Source of the DNA: Thauera sp. | GTDB taxonomy: Bacteria; Pseudomonadota; Gammaproteobacteria; Burkholderiales; Rhodocyclaceae | Direction: 5' to 3' | Assembly: GCA_024235615.1 (NCBI GenBank) | Contig: JACKMB010000003.1 | Location: forward strand, 186,001 to 250,000 | DNA: 64,000 nucleotides | Shown here: piece by piece, positions 52,391-63,770 of the stretch | Numbering within the stretch: the stretch's first letter is position 1 | How the letters are laid out: the number at the start of each line of letters is the position of its first letter | Translations under genes and position numbers: made by a program | Notes under the pieces: model-generated | What the model was told of the DNA's origin: nothing | Database searches by the model: none | Seen by the model: the letters and a program-made list of their open reading frames with translations, nothing else

Positions 52391-53644
52391 GGCCAGCGCC
52401 CTGAGCAGCGCCACGCTGCGCGCGGTCGCACCCTGGTGCGTGGTCGCGAAGGCGCGCCCCGCGGCCGCGATCTCGTCCCGGCGCGCGGGGTCTGCCACCA
52501 GTGCGAGCGCCACGCGCATGCCCGCCTCCGCATCCTGCGCGCGCACTGCGGCGCCGGCGCGCTCGGCGTCCTCGGCCACCGCCTGGAAATTGAAGGTGTG
52601 CGGGCCGATCACCACCGCGGTGCCGACCGCGCAGGCCTCGATCAGGTTCTGCCCGCCGAAGGCCAGCCAGCTGCCGCCGATGAGCGCGACGTCGGCCGCG
52701 GCGTAGTAGGCGAACATCTCGCCCATCGAATCACCGAGCAGTACGCGGGTCTGTGCGCGCACCGCCTCTTCGGTGCTGCGCCGCTGCAGAGCCAGGCCGC
52801 GCGCGCTGGCGAGCGCGGCGACTTCGTCGAAGCGCTGCGGGTGGCGCGGCACCAGCAGCAGCAAGGCCTCGGGTGTCGCCTGGCGCACGAAGGCGTCGAG
52901 CAGCAGTGCCTCCTCGCCCTCGCGGGTGCTGGCGGCGAGCAGCACCGGACGGTTGCCGATTCGTTCGCGCAGGCTGCGGCCGAGTACGAGCATCGCCCCT
53001 GGTGGGGCGATGTCGAACTTGAGGTTGCCGGTGACGGTGACCCGGCGCGCACCGAGCTGGGTGAGGCGGGAGGCGTCGGCGGCGGTCTGCGCGCCGATGG
53101 CGGCGAGCGCCTTCAGGGTGAGCGCGGTGAGCGCGGGCAGGCGGGCGTAGCGCCGGGCGGAGCGCTCGGACAGGCGGGCGTTGGCGAGCATCACCGGGAC
53201 GCGGCGGCGTTTGCAGGCCGCGAGCAGGTTGGGCCATAGCTCGGTCTCCATCACCACTCCGAACAAGGGGCGGAAGTGGCGCAGGAAGGCATGGGCGAAG
53301 CAGCCGAGGTCGTAGGGCAGGTAGGCGCGGAGGACGCGCGCCTCGTCGCGGAAAAGGGCCTTCGAGGTCTCGCGCCCGGTCGGCGTCATGTGGGTGAGCA
53401 GCACCGAGTGCTCCGGCCATTCGGCGAGCAGGGCGCGCACCAGGGGTTCGGCGGCGCGGGTCTCGCCCACGGACACTGCATGCACCCAGATCACTCCCAC
53501 CGGTGCCCGCGTCCGGTAGCGTCCGAAGCGTTCGCCAAGGTGGCGCAGGTAGGCCGGCTGGCGCCGGGCCCGCCACGCAAGGCGCAGCAGCACCAGGGGC
53601 AGGGCAAGGATCCACAGCAAGGTGTAGGGCAGGCGGGTCAGCAT
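52373..53644 (-). CDS. waaA: 3-deoxy-D-manno-octulosonic acid transferase
   Basis: The 423-residue enzyme adds Kdo to lipid IVA in lipopolysaccharide core synthesis. It has an N-terminal membrane helix ([20 protein letters not shown]), the glycosyltransferase motifs [31 protein letters not shown], and the C-terminal GGSW and [23 protein letters not shown] 53644 gives the standard family start; the frame is open to 53782. The end of the gene runs into the heptamer array, which encodes the last residues VRREA and the stop. Confidence 0.96.
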   Translation of the reverse strand: MLTRLPYTLLWILALPLVLLRLAWRARRQPAYLRHLGERFGRYRTRAPVGVIWVHAVSVGETRAAEPLVRALLAEWPEHSVLLTHMTPTGRETSKALFRDEARVLRAYLPYDLGCFAHAFLRHFRPLFGVVMETELWPNLLAACKRRRVPVMLANARLSERSARRYARLPALTALTLKALAAIGAQTAADASRLTQLGARRVTVTGNLKFDIAPPGAMLVLGRSLRERIGNRPVLLAASTREGEEALLLDAFVRQATPEALLLLVPRHPQRFDEVAALASARGLALQRRSTEEAVRAQTRVLLGDSMGEMFAYYAAADVALIGGSWLAFGGQNLIEACAVGTAVVIGPHTFNFQAVAEDAERAGAAVRAQDAEAGMRVALALVADPARRDEIAAAGRAFATTHQGATARSVALLRALAVRREA

Positions 53645-53790
53645 CGGGTGGGACGGTAAGGCGACCGCCGCAGTATAAGCAAGGATGCTGGCGGCGGTCC
53701 TGCGCACGTGCTGAAGGAAACCGTTCACACTGTGTCCCGGCGGGGGCATGCGATAATTCGTCCAATCCATCCCCCAGCCCAAGTTCCTCC

Positions 53791-54798
53791 ATGAAGATCC
53801 TCGTCACCGGCGCCGCCGGGTTCATCGGCATGCACGCCACGCTACGCCTGCTCGCGCGTGGCGACGAGGTGGTCGGCCTCGACAACCTCAACGACTATTA
53901 CGATCCCACGCTCAAGGAGGCGCGGCTGGCGCGGCTGCTGCCGCACGCGGGTTTCCGCTTCGTGAAGCTGGACGTGGCGGACCGCGCCGGCATCGAAGCC
54001 TTGTTCGCCGCCGAGAAGTTCGACCGCGTGATCCATCTGGCCGCCCAGGCCGGCGTGCGCTATTCGTTGCAGAACCCGCATGCCTACGTCGACAGCAACC
54101 TGGTCGGCTTCATGAACATCCTCGAGGGCTGCCGGCATGCGAAGGTGCAGCACCTGGTCTATGCGTCGAGTTCCAGCGTTTACGGTGGCAACACGAAGAT
54201 GCCGTTCTCCGAGGCCGACAGCGTCGACCACCCGGTGAGCATCTATGCGGCGACCAAGAAGGCCAACGAGCTGATGGCGCATACCTACAGCCACCTTTAT
54301 GGCCTGCCCACCACCGGCTTGCGCTTCTTCACCGTGTATGGTCCGTGGGGGCGGCCGGACATGGCGCTGTTCCTGTTTACCAAGGCGATCCTGGAAGGGC
54401 GCCCGATCGATGTGTTCAACCACGGTCGCATGCGGCGCGACTTCACGTACGTGGACGACATCGTCGAGGGCGTGATCCGCACCCTGGACCGCGTCGCCGA
54501 GCCCGATCCCGCCTTCGATCCGATGCAGCCGAACCCGGGTACCGGCAGCGCGCCCTACCGCGTGTTCAACATCGGCAACCACGATCCCGTAGAGCTGATG
54601 GAGTTCGTCGCCGCGATCGAGGATGCGCTGGGCACCACCGCGCAGAAGAACTTCCTGCCGCTGCAGGACGGCGACGTGCCGGCGACCTACGCCGACACCG
54701 CGGCGCTGAACGCCTGGACCGGCTTCGCTCCCGCGACCAGCGTGCGCGAGGGCGTCGGCCGCTTCATCGCCTGGTACCGGGAGTACTACCGGGTCTGA
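53791..54798 (+). CDS. NAD-dependent UDP-sugar epimerase
   Basis: The 335-residue short-chain epimerase has the Rossmann motif GAAGFIG, the [17 protein letters not shown] block typical of UDP-glucuronate 4-epimerase, the catalytic Ser-x-Ser and YAATKK (YxxxK), and [15 protein letters not shown]. It likely makes UDP-galacturonate for surface polysaccharide or lipopolysaccharide. It diverges from waaA. Confidence 0.93.
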   Translation: MKILVTGAAGFIGMHATLRLLARGDEVVGLDNLNDYYDPTLKEARLARLLPHAGFRFVKLDVADRAGIEALFAAEKFDRVIHLAAQAGVRYSLQNPHAYVDSNLVGFMNILEGCRHAKVQHLVYASSSSVYGGNTKMPFSEADSVDHPVSIYAATKKANELMAHTYSHLYGLPTTGLRFFTVYGPWGRPDMALFLFTKAILEGRPIDVFNHGRMRRDFTYVDDIVEGVIRTLDRVAEPDPAFDPMQPNPGTGSAPYRVFNIGNHDPVELMEFVAAIEDALGTTAQKNFLPLQDGDVPATYADTAALNAWTGFAPATSVREGVGRFIAWYREYYRV

Positions 54799-54887
54799 TC
54801 CGCCCGGGGGCGGCCCGGCGCCGCGGCCGCTCCCGATCTTCAACTGTCCATGCGCTGCCGGCTGTCGGCCGGCAGCGGCAGGAATCG

Positions 54888-55685
54888 ATGGCCACCTACG
54901 CAATCGGCGACATCCAGGGCTGCTATGCCCCGCTGGACCGCATGCTCGAGCTGATCGCCTTCGACGCGGCCGTCGACCGGCTGTGGATCGTCGGCGACCT
55001 CGTCAATCGCGGCCCAGAATCCTTGCGCGTGCTGCGCTTCCTGCGCGGGCTGGGCGACGCGGCGAGCATCGTGCTCGGCAACCACGACCTCTACCTGCTG
55101 ATGGTCGCCGCCGGCTACAAGCGGCGCGACAGCGACGACACCCTCTTCCAGGTGCTCGAGGCGGACGACCGCGACGAGCTGCTGGAGTGGCTGAGCTTCC
55201 AGCCCCTGATGAGGGTCCAGGGCGACCACGTGCTGGTGCATGCGGGCCTCCTCCCGGGGTGGACGGTGACGCGTGCGCAGGCGCTCGCCGCCGAGGTGGG
55301 TGCGGCGCTCGCCGGCCCGAAGTCGCGCGAGTTCCTGCTCCACCTCGCGGGCAACCGTCCGGATCGCTGGTCGGACGGGCTCAAGAGCTGGGACCGGCTG
55401 CGCGTCATCGTCAACGCCATGACGCGGCTGCGCTTCTGCACCGCGCAGGGGCGCATGGACCTGGGCGCCAAGGGTGCGCCGCACAAGGCACCGCCGGGCA
55501 TGCTGCCGTGGTTTCGCGTGCCCGATCGCTTCAGTCGCACCCACACCATCGTCTGCGGGCACTGGTCGGCGCTGGGCTTCTACCGCGAGCCGGGGTTGAT
55601 CGCGCTCGATTCGGGCTGCGTCTGGGGCGGAAAGCTCACCGCGCTGCGCATCGAGGACGATGCGGTGTTCCAGGTCCCGGGCTGA
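54888..55685 (+). CDS. apaH: Bis(5'-nucleosyl)-tetraphosphatase, symmetrical
   Basis: The 265-residue metallophosphatase splits Ap4A into two ADP. It has YAIGDIQGCYAPLDRML, LWIVGDLVNRGPESL, VLGNHDLYLL, and the ApaH-specific GHWSALGF and DSGCVWGGKLTALR. It follows the epimerase by 89 bases and converges with the acyltransferase gene. Confidence 0.97.
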   Translation: MATYAIGDIQGCYAPLDRMLELIAFDAAVDRLWIVGDLVNRGPESLRVLRFLRGLGDAASIVLGNHDLYLLMVAAGYKRRDSDDTLFQVLEADDRDELLEWLSFQPLMRVQGDHVLVHAGLLPGWTVTRAQALAAEVGAALAGPKSREFLLHLAGNRPDRWSDGLKSWDRLRVIVNAMTRLRFCTAQGRMDLGAKGAPHKAPPGMLPWFRVPDRFSRTHTIVCGHWSALGFYREPGLIALDSGCVWGGKLTALRIEDDAVFQVPG

Positions 55686-55701
55686 GCCTGCGCCGGTGGT
55701 T

Positions 55702-56535
55702 TCAGTCCTGCGCGTCGAGCGTGATGCCGATTACGGTGGCGATCTCGGCGCGCGTGCGCGTAGCCAGCGTGCGCCGGTCGGCGCCGTCGGCGGTGGTGAT
55801 CGGTGCCGCCACCGTGATGCGTGCGACCGTGCGTGGCGCGGCGATGATGTTGGCGATGCACTCGCCCAGGCTGAGCTCGCCGTCGTAGGCGGGCGTGCGG
55901 CTGAAGCGGTCGTCCGGCGTCCGGTATTGCAGTGCCAGTGGCTGCACCGGATGACCGCAGGCGATCGCCGGCTGCAGCAGCGCGGCGTGAAAGTGCAGCA
56001 AGGCGGCGCCGTCGGTGGTCGTGCCCTCGGGGAAGATCGCCACGTTGCAGCCTGCATCGAGCAGCGCCGCGGTCTCCTCGTTGATGATGCGGGCGTGGCC
56101 GCGGCTGCCGCGGCGCAGGAAGATGGTGTCGTTCTTCGCCGCCAGCCAGCCGATCACCGGCCAGGCGCGCACCTCGGCCTTGGAGACGAAGGCTGCGGGG
56201 GCGAGCGCGTTGATCGCGAAGATGTCTACCCAGGAGACGTGGTTGGCGACCAGCATGCAGCCGGGCGCGACCGCCTCGCCGCGATGTTCCAGGCGCATGC
56301 CGAGCACGCGCAGCAGCCCCAGCGACCAGCGTCGACGCAGGGCCTGATGAGTGTCGCGCCCGGTGAAGGGGTAGACCGCCGCGATCGTCAGCACGCCCTG
56401 CAGCAGATGCAGGCCGAGCCGGGTCCAGCGCGTCGCGCGCAGCATCGCGCCGGCGCGCGCTGCGCCCACCCCGGCCTCGACGGCGGGCGTGGTGGTCGAG
56501 GAGGGCGGCGGGGCGGTGTCGGCACCGGCATGCAT
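55702..56535 (-). CDS. 1-acyl-glycerol/lyso-ornithine lipid acyltransferase, OlsA-like
   Basis: The 277-residue PlsC-family enzyme has the catalytic NHVSWVDIFAIN (HxxxxD box) and FPEGTTTDG, with a hydrophobic N-terminal segment (LGLHLLQGVLTIAAVYPF). ATG 56535 is used; the frame is open into the next gene upstream. Its pairing with an OlsB-like gene 38 bases upstream suggests that it O-acylates lyso-ornithine lipid, although glycerophospholipid acylation is possible. Confidence 0.85.
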   Translation of the reverse strand: MHAGADTAPPPSSTTTPAVEAGVGAARAGAMLRATRWTRLGLHLLQGVLTIAAVYPFTGRDTHQALRRRWSLGLLRVLGMRLEHRGEAVAPGCMLVANHVSWVDIFAINALAPAAFVSKAEVRAWPVIGWLAAKNDTIFLRRGSRGHARIINEETAALLDAGCNVAIFPEGTTTDGAALLHFHAALLQPAIACGHPVQPLALQYRTPDDRFSRTPAYDGELSLGECIANIIAAPRTVARITVAAPITTADGADRRTLATRTRAEIATVIGITLDAQD

Positions 56536-56573
56536 GGCGCGATCCTGGGCGAGGTCGGGGTGGCGGGGGGCGT

Positions 56574-57341
56574 TCAGTCCTTGCGTCCCATGAAGTGGCG
56601 GGCGTAGCGGTCGTCCACCCGGCCGATCGGCATCAGGATGGGCAGGTCCGCGGTGTTGAAGTCGGGGTCCCATGCCGGCTCGCCGCAGATCCACGCGCCC
56701 GCGCGCAGGTAGCCCTTGACCAGCGGCGGCGCCTCGGCGTCGAGGTCGCCGCGCAGGCTGGCGAGCGGCAGCGGGCAGCGCGGGAAGACGTGGTACTCGA
56801 GCGGGGCGAGGTGTTTTTCGCGCAGCCGATTATACAGGCTGGCTGCGACGTGCCCGCCGTCGGCCATGCTCACCGAGGCGCAGCCGATCAGGTATTCGTA
56901 GCCGTTCTCCTGCATGTAGCGCGCGAGCCCCGACCACAGCAGCGCGATCACCGCGCCGCTGCGGTAGTCGGCGTCGATGCACGAGCGCCCGATCTCCACC
57001 AGCTGGCCGCGCAGGTGCTGCAGGCGGGTGAGGTCGAACTCGTTCTCGGAGTAGTAGCCGCCCACCCGGCGCGCGGCCGAGGGCGACAGGATGCGATAGG
57101 TGCCGACGATGCGGCCGGCGTCCTCGTCGCGCACGATCAGGTGCTCGCAGAAGGGGTCGTAGAGGTCGCGGTCTACGCCCGGGCTGCGCGTGGGCAGGCG
57201 GGCGCCCATCTCGTCGGCGAAGACCCGGTAGCGCAGCTTCTGCGCCTCGAGGATCTCGGTCTCGCTGCTGGCGAGGCCGACGTGCAGGTTGCGCGTCTTG
57301 CGCGCGGTGGTTTGCTGGCGGGGCTGGAGGTGCTGGAGCAT
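56574..57341 (-). CDS. OlsB-like N-acyltransferase (GNAT fold)
   Basis: The 255-residue protein fits the OlsB-type GNAT/hemolysin-like acyltransferases: AQKLRYRVFADEMGARL, DEDAGRIVGTYRIL, VEIGRSCIDADYRSGAVIALLWSGLARYM, YLIGCASVSMADGG, and PPLVKGYLRAGAWICGEPAWD. OlsB transfers a 3-hydroxyacyl chain to ornithine, the first step of ornithine lipid synthesis. The adjacent OlsA-like gene supplies the second step. Confidence 0.88.
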   Translation of the reverse strand: MLQHLQPRQQTTARKTRNLHVGLASSETEILEAQKLRYRVFADEMGARLPTRSPGVDRDLYDPFCEHLIVRDEDAGRIVGTYRILSPSAARRVGGYYSENEFDLTRLQHLRGQLVEIGRSCIDADYRSGAVIALLWSGLARYMQENGYEYLIGCASVSMADGGHVAASLYNRLREKHLAPLEYHVFPRCPLPLASLRGDLDAEAPPLVKGYLRAGAWICGEPAWDPDFNTADLPILMPIGRVDDRYARHFMGRKD

Positions 57342-57452
57342 GGCCTGTTTCCGTCCTGTTGGGTGCGGACCATTCTCGAAACCCGGCGTTGCGACGCGGT
57401 GACGTGCTGGTTACGATGCGATGACGCCACCCTGGCCCAAGGAGGACCCCGC

Positions 57453-57902
57453 ATGCCGCCCACGACCCCGCCTGATCACGACCCGAATTGCGTGTTCTGC
57501 CGCATCGCGCGCGGCGAACTGCCGTCCTCGAAGGTGTATGAGGATGCGGACACGCTCGCGATCATGGACATCCAGTCGGTCAATCCCGGCCACATGCTGG
57601 TGCTGGTCAAGCCGCACCGCGCCAACGTCTACGCGCTCGACGACGCCCTCGCCGGCGCGGTCTTCCGCACCGCGGCGCGGATGGCGCGCGTGGCGAAGAA
57701 GGCGACAGGCTGCCAGGGGGTGACGCTGCTGCAGGCCAACGAGAAGGCCGGCGCGCAGACCGTGTTCCACTTCCACATTCACGTGCTGCCGCGCTGGGAG
57801 GGCGACGGCATGGAGCTGGCCTGGCCGGTCAAGAACCCGCCGCGCGAGGCGCTCGAGGAGATGGCGGCGAAGCTGCGCGAGGCGCTCGCCGGCGAGGTGT
57901 GA
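57453..57902 (+). CDS. HIT-family hydrolase
   Basis: The 149-residue protein has CVFCRIARGELPSSKVYE and the histidine triad HFHIHVLPRW, with a VNPGHMLVLVKPHR block. HIT proteins hydrolyse nucleotide phosphoramidates or related compounds. ATG 57453 has GGAGG 7 bases before; the open frame starts far upstream over the olsB promoter region. Confidence 0.93.
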   Translation: MPPTTPPDHDPNCVFCRIARGELPSSKVYEDADTLAIMDIQSVNPGHMLVLVKPHRANVYALDDALAGAVFRTAARMARVAKKATGCQGVTLLQANEKAGAQTVFHFHIHVLPRWEGDGMELAWPVKNPPREALEEMAAKLREALAGEV

Positions 57903-57984
57903 CCAGCCGGGAGGTGCCGGGGAGGGGGGGCGGAGGGGGCGCGTATAATCCGGCTTCCGCTCACCCACCGCCTATCTGTCTCCC

Positions 57985-58920
57985 ATGTCCATCCTCGTCT
58001 GCGGATCGGTCGCCTACGACTCGATCATGGTCTTCCACGACCGCTTCAAGAACCACATCCTCCCCGAGCAGATCCACATCCTCAACGTCTCCTTCCTGGT
58101 GCCCGACCTGCGCCGGGAGTTCGGTGGCTGCGCCGGCAACATCGCCTACGGGCTCAAGCTGCTCGGCAGCGACCCGCTGATCGTCGCTACCGTCGGCGAG
58201 GACGCCGGCCCCTATCGCGCGCGCCTGCGCACGCTCGGGCTGCGCGAGGACTTCGTGCGCGAGGTGCCGGGCAGCTTCACCGCGCAGGCCTTCATCACCA
58301 CCGACCTCGACGACAACCAGATCACCGCCTTCCATCCGGGAGCGATGTTCCATTCGCACCTGAACGACGTGCGCTCCGCGACCGATGCGACGCTGGGCAT
58401 CGTCTCGCCCGACGGCGCCGACGGAATGCTGCGCCACGCCGACGGCTTCGCCGCCTGCGGCGTGCCCTTCGTGTTCGATCCGGGCCAGGCGCTGCCCATC
58501 CTCGGTAGCGAAGCGTTACTGAAATGCCTGCAACAGGCGCGCTACTGTACGGTCAATGACTACGAGGCCCGGCTGATGTGCGAGAAGACCGGGCGCAACG
58601 AAGCCGAACTCGCGCGCGAGGTCGAGGCGCTGGTGGTGACGCTGGGCGCCGAGGGTTCGCGCGTGCACTGGCGCGGCGAGGTGTTCGAGGTGCCGGCGGT
58701 GAAGGCGGATGCGATCGTCGACCCGACCGGCTGCGGTGATGCCTACCGCGCCGGCCTGCTGCACGGCATCGCCGCGGGCTGGGATCTGCCGAGGAGTGCA
58801 CGCCTGGCCGCGGTCATGGGGGCGCTCAAGATCGCCGAGCGTGGTGGACAGAACTACAAGCCCTCGCGTGCGGACATTGCGTCGCGCTACCGCGGGGCTT
58901 TCGGAGAGAATCCATGGTGA
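57985..58920 (+). CDS. PfkB-family carbohydrate/nucleoside kinase
   Basis: The 311-residue kinase has the ribokinase-fold signatures: CGSVAYDSIMVF, FGGCAGNIAYGLKLLG, and DPTGCGDAYRAGLLHGI with the catalytic Asp. It resembles adenosine-kinase-like members annotated as carbohydrate kinase in betaproteobacteria. The sugar or nucleoside is unknown. It overlaps the next gene by 7 bases. Confidence 0.92.
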   Translation: MSILVCGSVAYDSIMVFHDRFKNHILPEQIHILNVSFLVPDLRREFGGCAGNIAYGLKLLGSDPLIVATVGEDAGPYRARLRTLGLREDFVREVPGSFTAQAFITTDLDDNQITAFHPGAMFHSHLNDVRSATDATLGIVSPDGADGMLRHADGFAACGVPFVFDPGQALPILGSEALLKCLQQARYCTVNDYEARLMCEKTGRNEAELAREVEALVVTLGAEGSRVHWRGEVFEVPAVKADAIVDPTGCGDAYRAGLLHGIAAGWDLPRSARLAAVMGALKIAERGGQNYKPSRADIASRYRGAFGENPW

Positions 58921-59387
58921 ATCGAAGCAGGATGAAGTGGCGCGCCTTGGCCGGCGCGGCGATCGCGGTGCTGGTCCTTGGCGGATGCGCGCAGGGACTG
59001 GGCGGCGGCACCTATTCGCGCACCGAGGCGCGGCGCGCGATGACGGTGCAGTTCGGCACCGTCGAGTCGGTGCGCGCGGTGCAGCTCGAAGGCACGAAGA
59101 CGCCGGTCGGCTCGGTTGCGGGTGCGGCCATCGGCGGCATCGCGGGCAATACGGTCGGGGGCGGACGCGGGCAGGCGATCGCGACCGTGATCGGTGCGGT
59201 GGCCGGCGGGCTCGCCGGCTCGGCGGTGGAGGAGGGTGCGACCCGGCAACCGGGAGTCGAGGTCACCGTGCGCCTCGACAACGGCCAGTTCCTTGCCGTC
59301 GTGCAGGCCGACGAGGGCGAACGCTTCCGCCTCGGCGAGCGCGTTCGCATCCTGCGCGACGCCGGCACCACCCGCGTCTCGCGCTGA
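58914..59387 (+). CDS. Glycine-zipper outer-membrane lipoprotein (SlyB-like)
   Basis: The 157-residue product has a lipobox LVLGGC, then RAMTVQFGTVESVRAVQLEG, a glycine-zipper block (GSVAGAAIGGIAGNTVGGG, GAVAGGLAGSAVEEG), and a short beta domain VEVTVRLDNGQF. This is the SlyB/PcP family of small outer-membrane lipoproteins, which stabilise the outer membrane under stress. It overlaps the kinase gene by 7 bases. Confidence 0.9.
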   Translation: MVNRSRMKWRALAGAAIAVLVLGGCAQGLGGGTYSRTEARRAMTVQFGTVESVRAVQLEGTKTPVGSVAGAAIGGIAGNTVGGGRGQAIATVIGAVAGGLAGSAVEEGATRQPGVEVTVRLDNGQFLAVVQADEGERFRLGERVRILRDAGTTRVSR

Positions 59388-59417
59388 ACTTCCGCCTTCC
59401 GGCTGACGCCTAAAGCC

Positions 59418-60605
59418 TCACGGATAAAACGCATAAATCCGATACCCTGTCGGCGCCAGCGCCGGTGCGGCAAAGGGGATGCGCAATTCGATCGCGCTGC
59501 GCGCAGTGAAGGCTTCGCGCGGCTGCGTCGGCGGCAGCCAGTCCGAGGGCGGCAGGACGCGGCGCGAGATCGGGTTGTCGCCGGCGTCGGTGAGGGTGAG
59601 TTCCAAATGCGGCCACTGCTGCGGATAGTCCCCGCGGTTGTTGAGCGTGGCCTGCAGCAGGTAGTACCCGGGGCGCCCGGGCTCGGCCTGCAGGTCGGAG
59701 GCCTCGATCGCGATGTGCTCCGCGTCGCGCGGATACGGCACGCTGCAGCCCAGGCGCGCGCAAGCCTCGCTCAGGATGGGACGCAGGCCGGGCAGCGCAC
59801 GGGCGATCTCCATGCGATACAGATAAGTGGCCTGGGCTGCGAGCAGCGCGGACAAGCCGACCGTGAGCAGCCACGCGAGCGCGCGGAAGAGCGGATGGAT
59901 TTCCTTGCGCGGCCGCCCGTAGTTGGCGTCGAGACGGGCGAGGTCGGGCTCGGGAGCAAAGGGCGCCACTTCCTCCTCGTGCGCGGGGACGGGCTCCGGC
60001 TCGGGATGTCTGGGCTCGGGGGGCGATTCGGCGAGCCCGGGGATCTCGGTGGCCGGCTCGTCGTCGAAGTGTGGCGGTGGCGCATAGGAGATCGTCGGCG
60101 CGAAGGCGGTGTCTTCCGCGACGGTCATGCCGCGGCCATGGGGGCGGCCTTCGTCGTCGCGGCTGGATGGGCCCCGGCGGGCGCTGCGCAGGACCTCGGG
60201 AAACGGCGGGGGCGATGCGGTGGACTCGTCGGGGGAAAGGCCCACGTCGGCCCCGGCGCCATCCTCTGCGGGCGCGGGCGATGTCACGGACCTGGGCGGT
60301 GGCGCCAGCCAATCCTCGTAATCGTCCAGGTCGGGCTGCGGCGCACGGATGGGCGGCGACGGCGCGACCTCCGGGATGTCGAAGTCGAGAAGCGGATCTG
60401 GGCGTGTTTCGCGCACCGGCCTTGCCGCAGGGGGCGGGGGGGGCGGTGCGGTTGCGGTCACGTCGTCACGAACCTCGACCGTGTTCTCGAGCGCGTTGAA
60501 GGGGTGGAAGCAATGCCCGCAGCGGACCTCGCCGCCCCGTGCGTGAAGCTGCTCCGGGCGCAGCCGGAACACCGTCTGGCAGGCGGGGCAGCGGGTGATC
60601 ATCAT
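59418..60605 (-). CDS. DUF3426 zinc-ribbon membrane protein
   Basis: The 395-residue protein starts with an MJ0042-type zinc ribbon (C6, C9, C29, C32: CPAC and CGHC), then a long acidic Pro-rich linker (about 45-225), one membrane helix (about 240-260, [22 protein letters not shown]), and the periplasmic DUF3426 domain with [29 protein letters not shown]. Function is unknown. ATG 60605 overlaps the prmA stop. The order accB-accC-prmA-DUF3426 is conserved in betaproteobacteria. Confidence 0.92.
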   Translation of the reverse strand: MMITRCPACQTVFRLRPEQLHARGGEVRCGHCFHPFNALENTVEVRDDVTATAPPPPPPAARPVRETRPDPLLDFDIPEVAPSPPIRAPQPDLDDYEDWLAPPPRSVTSPAPAEDGAGADVGLSPDESTASPPPFPEVLRSARRGPSSRDDEGRPHGRGMTVAEDTAFAPTISYAPPPHFDDEPATEIPGLAESPPEPRHPEPEPVPAHEEEVAPFAPEPDLARLDANYGRPRKEIHPLFRALAWLLTVGLSALLAAQATYLYRMEIARALPGLRPILSEACARLGCSVPYPRDAEHIAIEASDLQAEPGRPGYYLLQATLNNRGDYPQQWPHLELTLTDAGDNPISRRVLPPSDWLPPTQPREAFTARSAIELRIPFAAPALAPTGYRIYAFYP

Positions 60606-61504
60606 GGTCCCGGTCGCCGTCCTTCGAGACGGATCCAGCCCTCGTGGGCGGCGCCGACGTGCAGTGCGATGTAGGGCGCCCAGGCCTCGATGACCTGCGC
60701 GGCCTGGGTCTCGAGCACACCCGAAAGCGCCACCCGGCCGCCCGGTGCGACACGCGCCGAGATCGCCGGCGCGAGCACGCACAGCGGGTTGGTGAGGATG
60801 TTGGCGACGACCAGGTCGAAGGCATCGCCCAGCGGCACGGCGGAGTGCTGCAGGCGCATGTCCGCGTGGTTGCGCGCGGCGTTGTCGCGCGCGGCGTCCA
60901 CCGCCTTCTCGTCGATGTCGATGCCGAGCACCTCGCCCGCGCCCAGCTTCGCTGCGGCGATGCCGAGGATGCCCGAGCCGCAGCCGTAGTCGAGTACGCT
61001 GCAGCCGGGTACGACCGCCTCGCACAGCCACTCCAGGCACAGCCGGGTGGTGGGATGCGAGCCGGTACCGAAGGCCATGCCGGGGTCGAGCTCGATGTTG
61101 ATCGCGTCGGCGTCGGGCGCCTCGTGCCAGGAAGGCACGATCCACAGCCGGTCGGTGATACGGATCGGGTCGAACTGGCTCTGGGTGAGTTGCACCCAGT
61201 TCTGCTCGGCGACGGTCTCGGTGGTGAACGGCGGGACGGCGTCGAAGCCCGCCGCGCGGGCAGCCTCGGCGAGCATCGCGCCGAGTTCGGCCGGATCGGC
61301 GGCGGCGTCGAAGAGCGCGATCACCCGGCTATGGTCCCACAGCGCGGTGGGCAGGTGGCCGGGTTCGCCGAACTGGGGCCGCTCGGCCTCGGTGCCGGCA
61401 TCGGCGTCCTCGATCGAGACCGAGAGCGCCCCCGCCTCCATCAGCGCGTCGGAGAGCGCCTCGGCCTTGTCGGCCTCGGCCTGCAGGGTCACCGAGATCC
61501 ACAT
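60602..61504 (-). CDS. prmA: Ribosomal protein L11 methyltransferase
   Basis: The 300-residue SAM-dependent enzyme trimethylates ribosomal protein L11. It has the N-terminal substrate-binding part and the methyltransferase core with [42 protein letters not shown] and [10 protein letters not shown] (NPPY-like loop). It starts 6 bases after accC and overlaps the DUF3426 gene. Confidence 0.96.
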   Translation of the reverse strand: MWISVTLQAEADKAEALSDALMEAGALSVSIEDADAGTEAERPQFGEPGHLPTALWDHSRVIALFDAAADPAELGAMLAEAARAAGFDAVPPFTTETVAEQNWVQLTQSQFDPIRITDRLWIVPSWHEAPDADAINIELDPGMAFGTGSHPTTRLCLEWLCEAVVPGCSVLDYGCGSGILGIAAAKLGAGEVLGIDIDEKAVDAARDNAARNHADMRLQHSAVPLGDAFDLVVANILTNPLCVLAPAISARVAPGGRVALSGVLETQAAQVIEAWAPYIALHVGAAHEGWIRLEGRRPGP

Positions 61505-61510
61505 CGCGCG

Positions 61511-62869
61511 TCAGCTCCGGACTTCGTTGCGGTCGGCGAGCTTGTGCTCGAGGTAGTGGATGCTGGTGCAGCCCTCGTTGAAGCGCGGATCGAGCATCAG
61601 CGTCTGGTGCAGCGGGATGTTGGTCTTGATGCCCTCGACCATCATCTCGGAGAGCGCGATGCGCATGCGCCGGATCGCCTGGTCGCGCGTGTCGCCGAAG
61701 GCGATCAGCTTGCCGATCATCGAGTCGTAGTGCGGCGGCACGGTGTAGCCGTTGTAGACGTGCGAGTCGACGCGAATGCCAGGCCCGCCCGGCGTGTGCC
61801 AGTTGGTGATGCGGCCGGGCGAGGGGGTGAACTTGAACGGGTCCTCGGCGTTGATCCGGCACTCGATGGCGTGGCCGCGGAACTCGATGTCGCGCTGGCG
61901 GAACCACAGCTTCTCGCCGGCGGCGATGCGGATCTGCGCCTGCACGATGTCGATGCCGGTGATGAGCTCGGTGACCGGGTGCTCGACCTGCACGCGGGTG
62001 TTCATCTCGATGAAGTAGAACTCGCCGTTCTCGAACAGGAACTCGAAGGTGCCGGCGCCGCGATAGCCGATCTTGCGGCAGGCCTCGGCGCAACGTTCGC
62101 CGACCTTGGCGATCGCCTTGCGGTCGATGCCGGGAGCGGGCGCCTCCTCGATCACCTTCTGGTGGCGACGCTGCATCGAGCAGTCGCGTTCGCCAAGATA
62201 GACCGCGTTGCCGTGCTGGTCGGCGAGTACCTGGATCTCGACGTGGCGCGGGTTCTCGAGGAACTTCTCCATGTACACCACCGGGTTGCCGAAGGCCGCT
62301 TGGGCCTCGGCGCGGGTGGTGGTCACGGCGTTGAGCAGCGCAGCCTCGGTGTGCACCACGCGCATGCCGCGTCCGCCGCCGCCGCCGGCGGCCTTGATGA
62401 TCACCGGGTAGCCGACCGCGCGCGCGACCTTGACGATCTCCTTCGGGTCCTCGGGCAGCGCGCCCTCCGAGCCCGGTACGCAGGGGACGCCGGCGGCCTT
62501 CATGGCGTCCTTGGCGGAGACCTTGTCGCCCATCAGGCGGATGGTCTCGGGGCGCGGGCCGATGAAGACGAAGCCGGACTGCTCGACGCGCTCGCCGAAG
62601 TCGGCGTTCTCGGAGAGGAATCCGTAGCCGGGGTGGATGGCCTCGGCGTCGGTGACTTCGGCGGCGGAGATGATGGCCGGCACGTTGAGGTAGCTCTGCG
62701 CCGAGGGCGGCGGGCCGATGCAGACCGACTCGTCGGCCAGGCGCACGTACTTGGCGTGGGTGTCGGCCTCGGAGTGCACCGCGACGGTCTTGATGCCGAG
62801 CTCGCGGCAGGCGCGCAGGATGCGCAGGGCGATTTCCCCGCGGTTGGCGATGAGGATCTTCTCGAACAT
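61511..62869 (-). CDS. accC: Biotin carboxylase, acetyl-CoA carboxylase subunit
   Basis: The 452-residue enzyme carboxylates biotin on AccB. It shows the ATP-grasp and carboxylase motifs [65 protein letters not shown] and a C-terminal [17 protein letters not shown]. It lies 7 bases after accB, and starts the shared operon with prmA and the DUF3426 gene. Confidence 0.98.
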   Translation of the reverse strand: MFEKILIANRGEIALRILRACRELGIKTVAVHSEADTHAKYVRLADESVCIGPPPSAQSYLNVPAIISAAEVTDAEAIHPGYGFLSENADFGERVEQSGFVFIGPRPETIRLMGDKVSAKDAMKAAGVPCVPGSEGALPEDPKEIVKVARAVGYPVIIKAAGGGGGRGMRVVHTEAALLNAVTTTRAEAQAAFGNPVVYMEKFLENPRHVEIQVLADQHGNAVYLGERDCSMQRRHQKVIEEAPAPGIDRKAIAKVGERCAEACRKIGYRGAGTFEFLFENGEFYFIEMNTRVQVEHPVTELITGIDIVQAQIRIAAGEKLWFRQRDIEFRGHAIECRINAEDPFKFTPSPGRITNWHTPGGPGIRVDSHVYNGYTVPPHYDSMIGKLIAFGDTRDQAIRRMRIALSEMMVEGIKTNIPLHQTLMLDPRFNEGCTSIHYLEHKLADRNEVRS

Positions 62870-62876
62870 GGCGGCC

Positions 62877-63326
<450 letters not shown>

Positions 63327-63770
63327 GGTGTTCTCCGGACGGGACCGCGTTCGCCACGGCGGGCGCTGCGGTCGGGAAGATTCAGTGTTCGGGTTTCGTA
63401 CACACGCCGAAACCGCCGCGCTCGCGCGGCGGGCGGGGGAAACGGTTCGTGCTGGGGAGCTGGTTCGCGGACACACTCCGCCGCCGCGGCTCGCCCAAGC
63501 GTGCGGAGTGCAGGCGAGACGCCTCGTGAAGCACCGCCCCGCCATTCCGAAGAGATGGGCCGTCTTCTCCGTGAGGAGGAGTGGGCGAGCATTTTGAGTG
63601 CTTCATGGATGCAAGTTTGCCGCAAATCGCTGCAAATTGTCCACATTGGGGTGTGGCCTCGAGCCGCCGGGCAGGCGGGTGTGGCGCGGTGGCGTGCGCG
63701 GATTCTGCGCTCGCGCGGCGCCCGCCGCAAGCCGGTCGAGGTTGTGCGGTCGCTGTGGCCGGGCGCGCGC
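63327..63770. other. Intergenic region upstream of accB
   Basis: This 444-base stretch has no supportable gene. Open frames across it lack codon pattern, ribosome sites or family motifs. Around 63590-63650 it is AT-rich for this window and holds repeated GCAAGT/GCAAAT units, so it probably contains the accB promoter, but no single -35/-10 pair is clear enough to mark. Confidence 0.5.
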
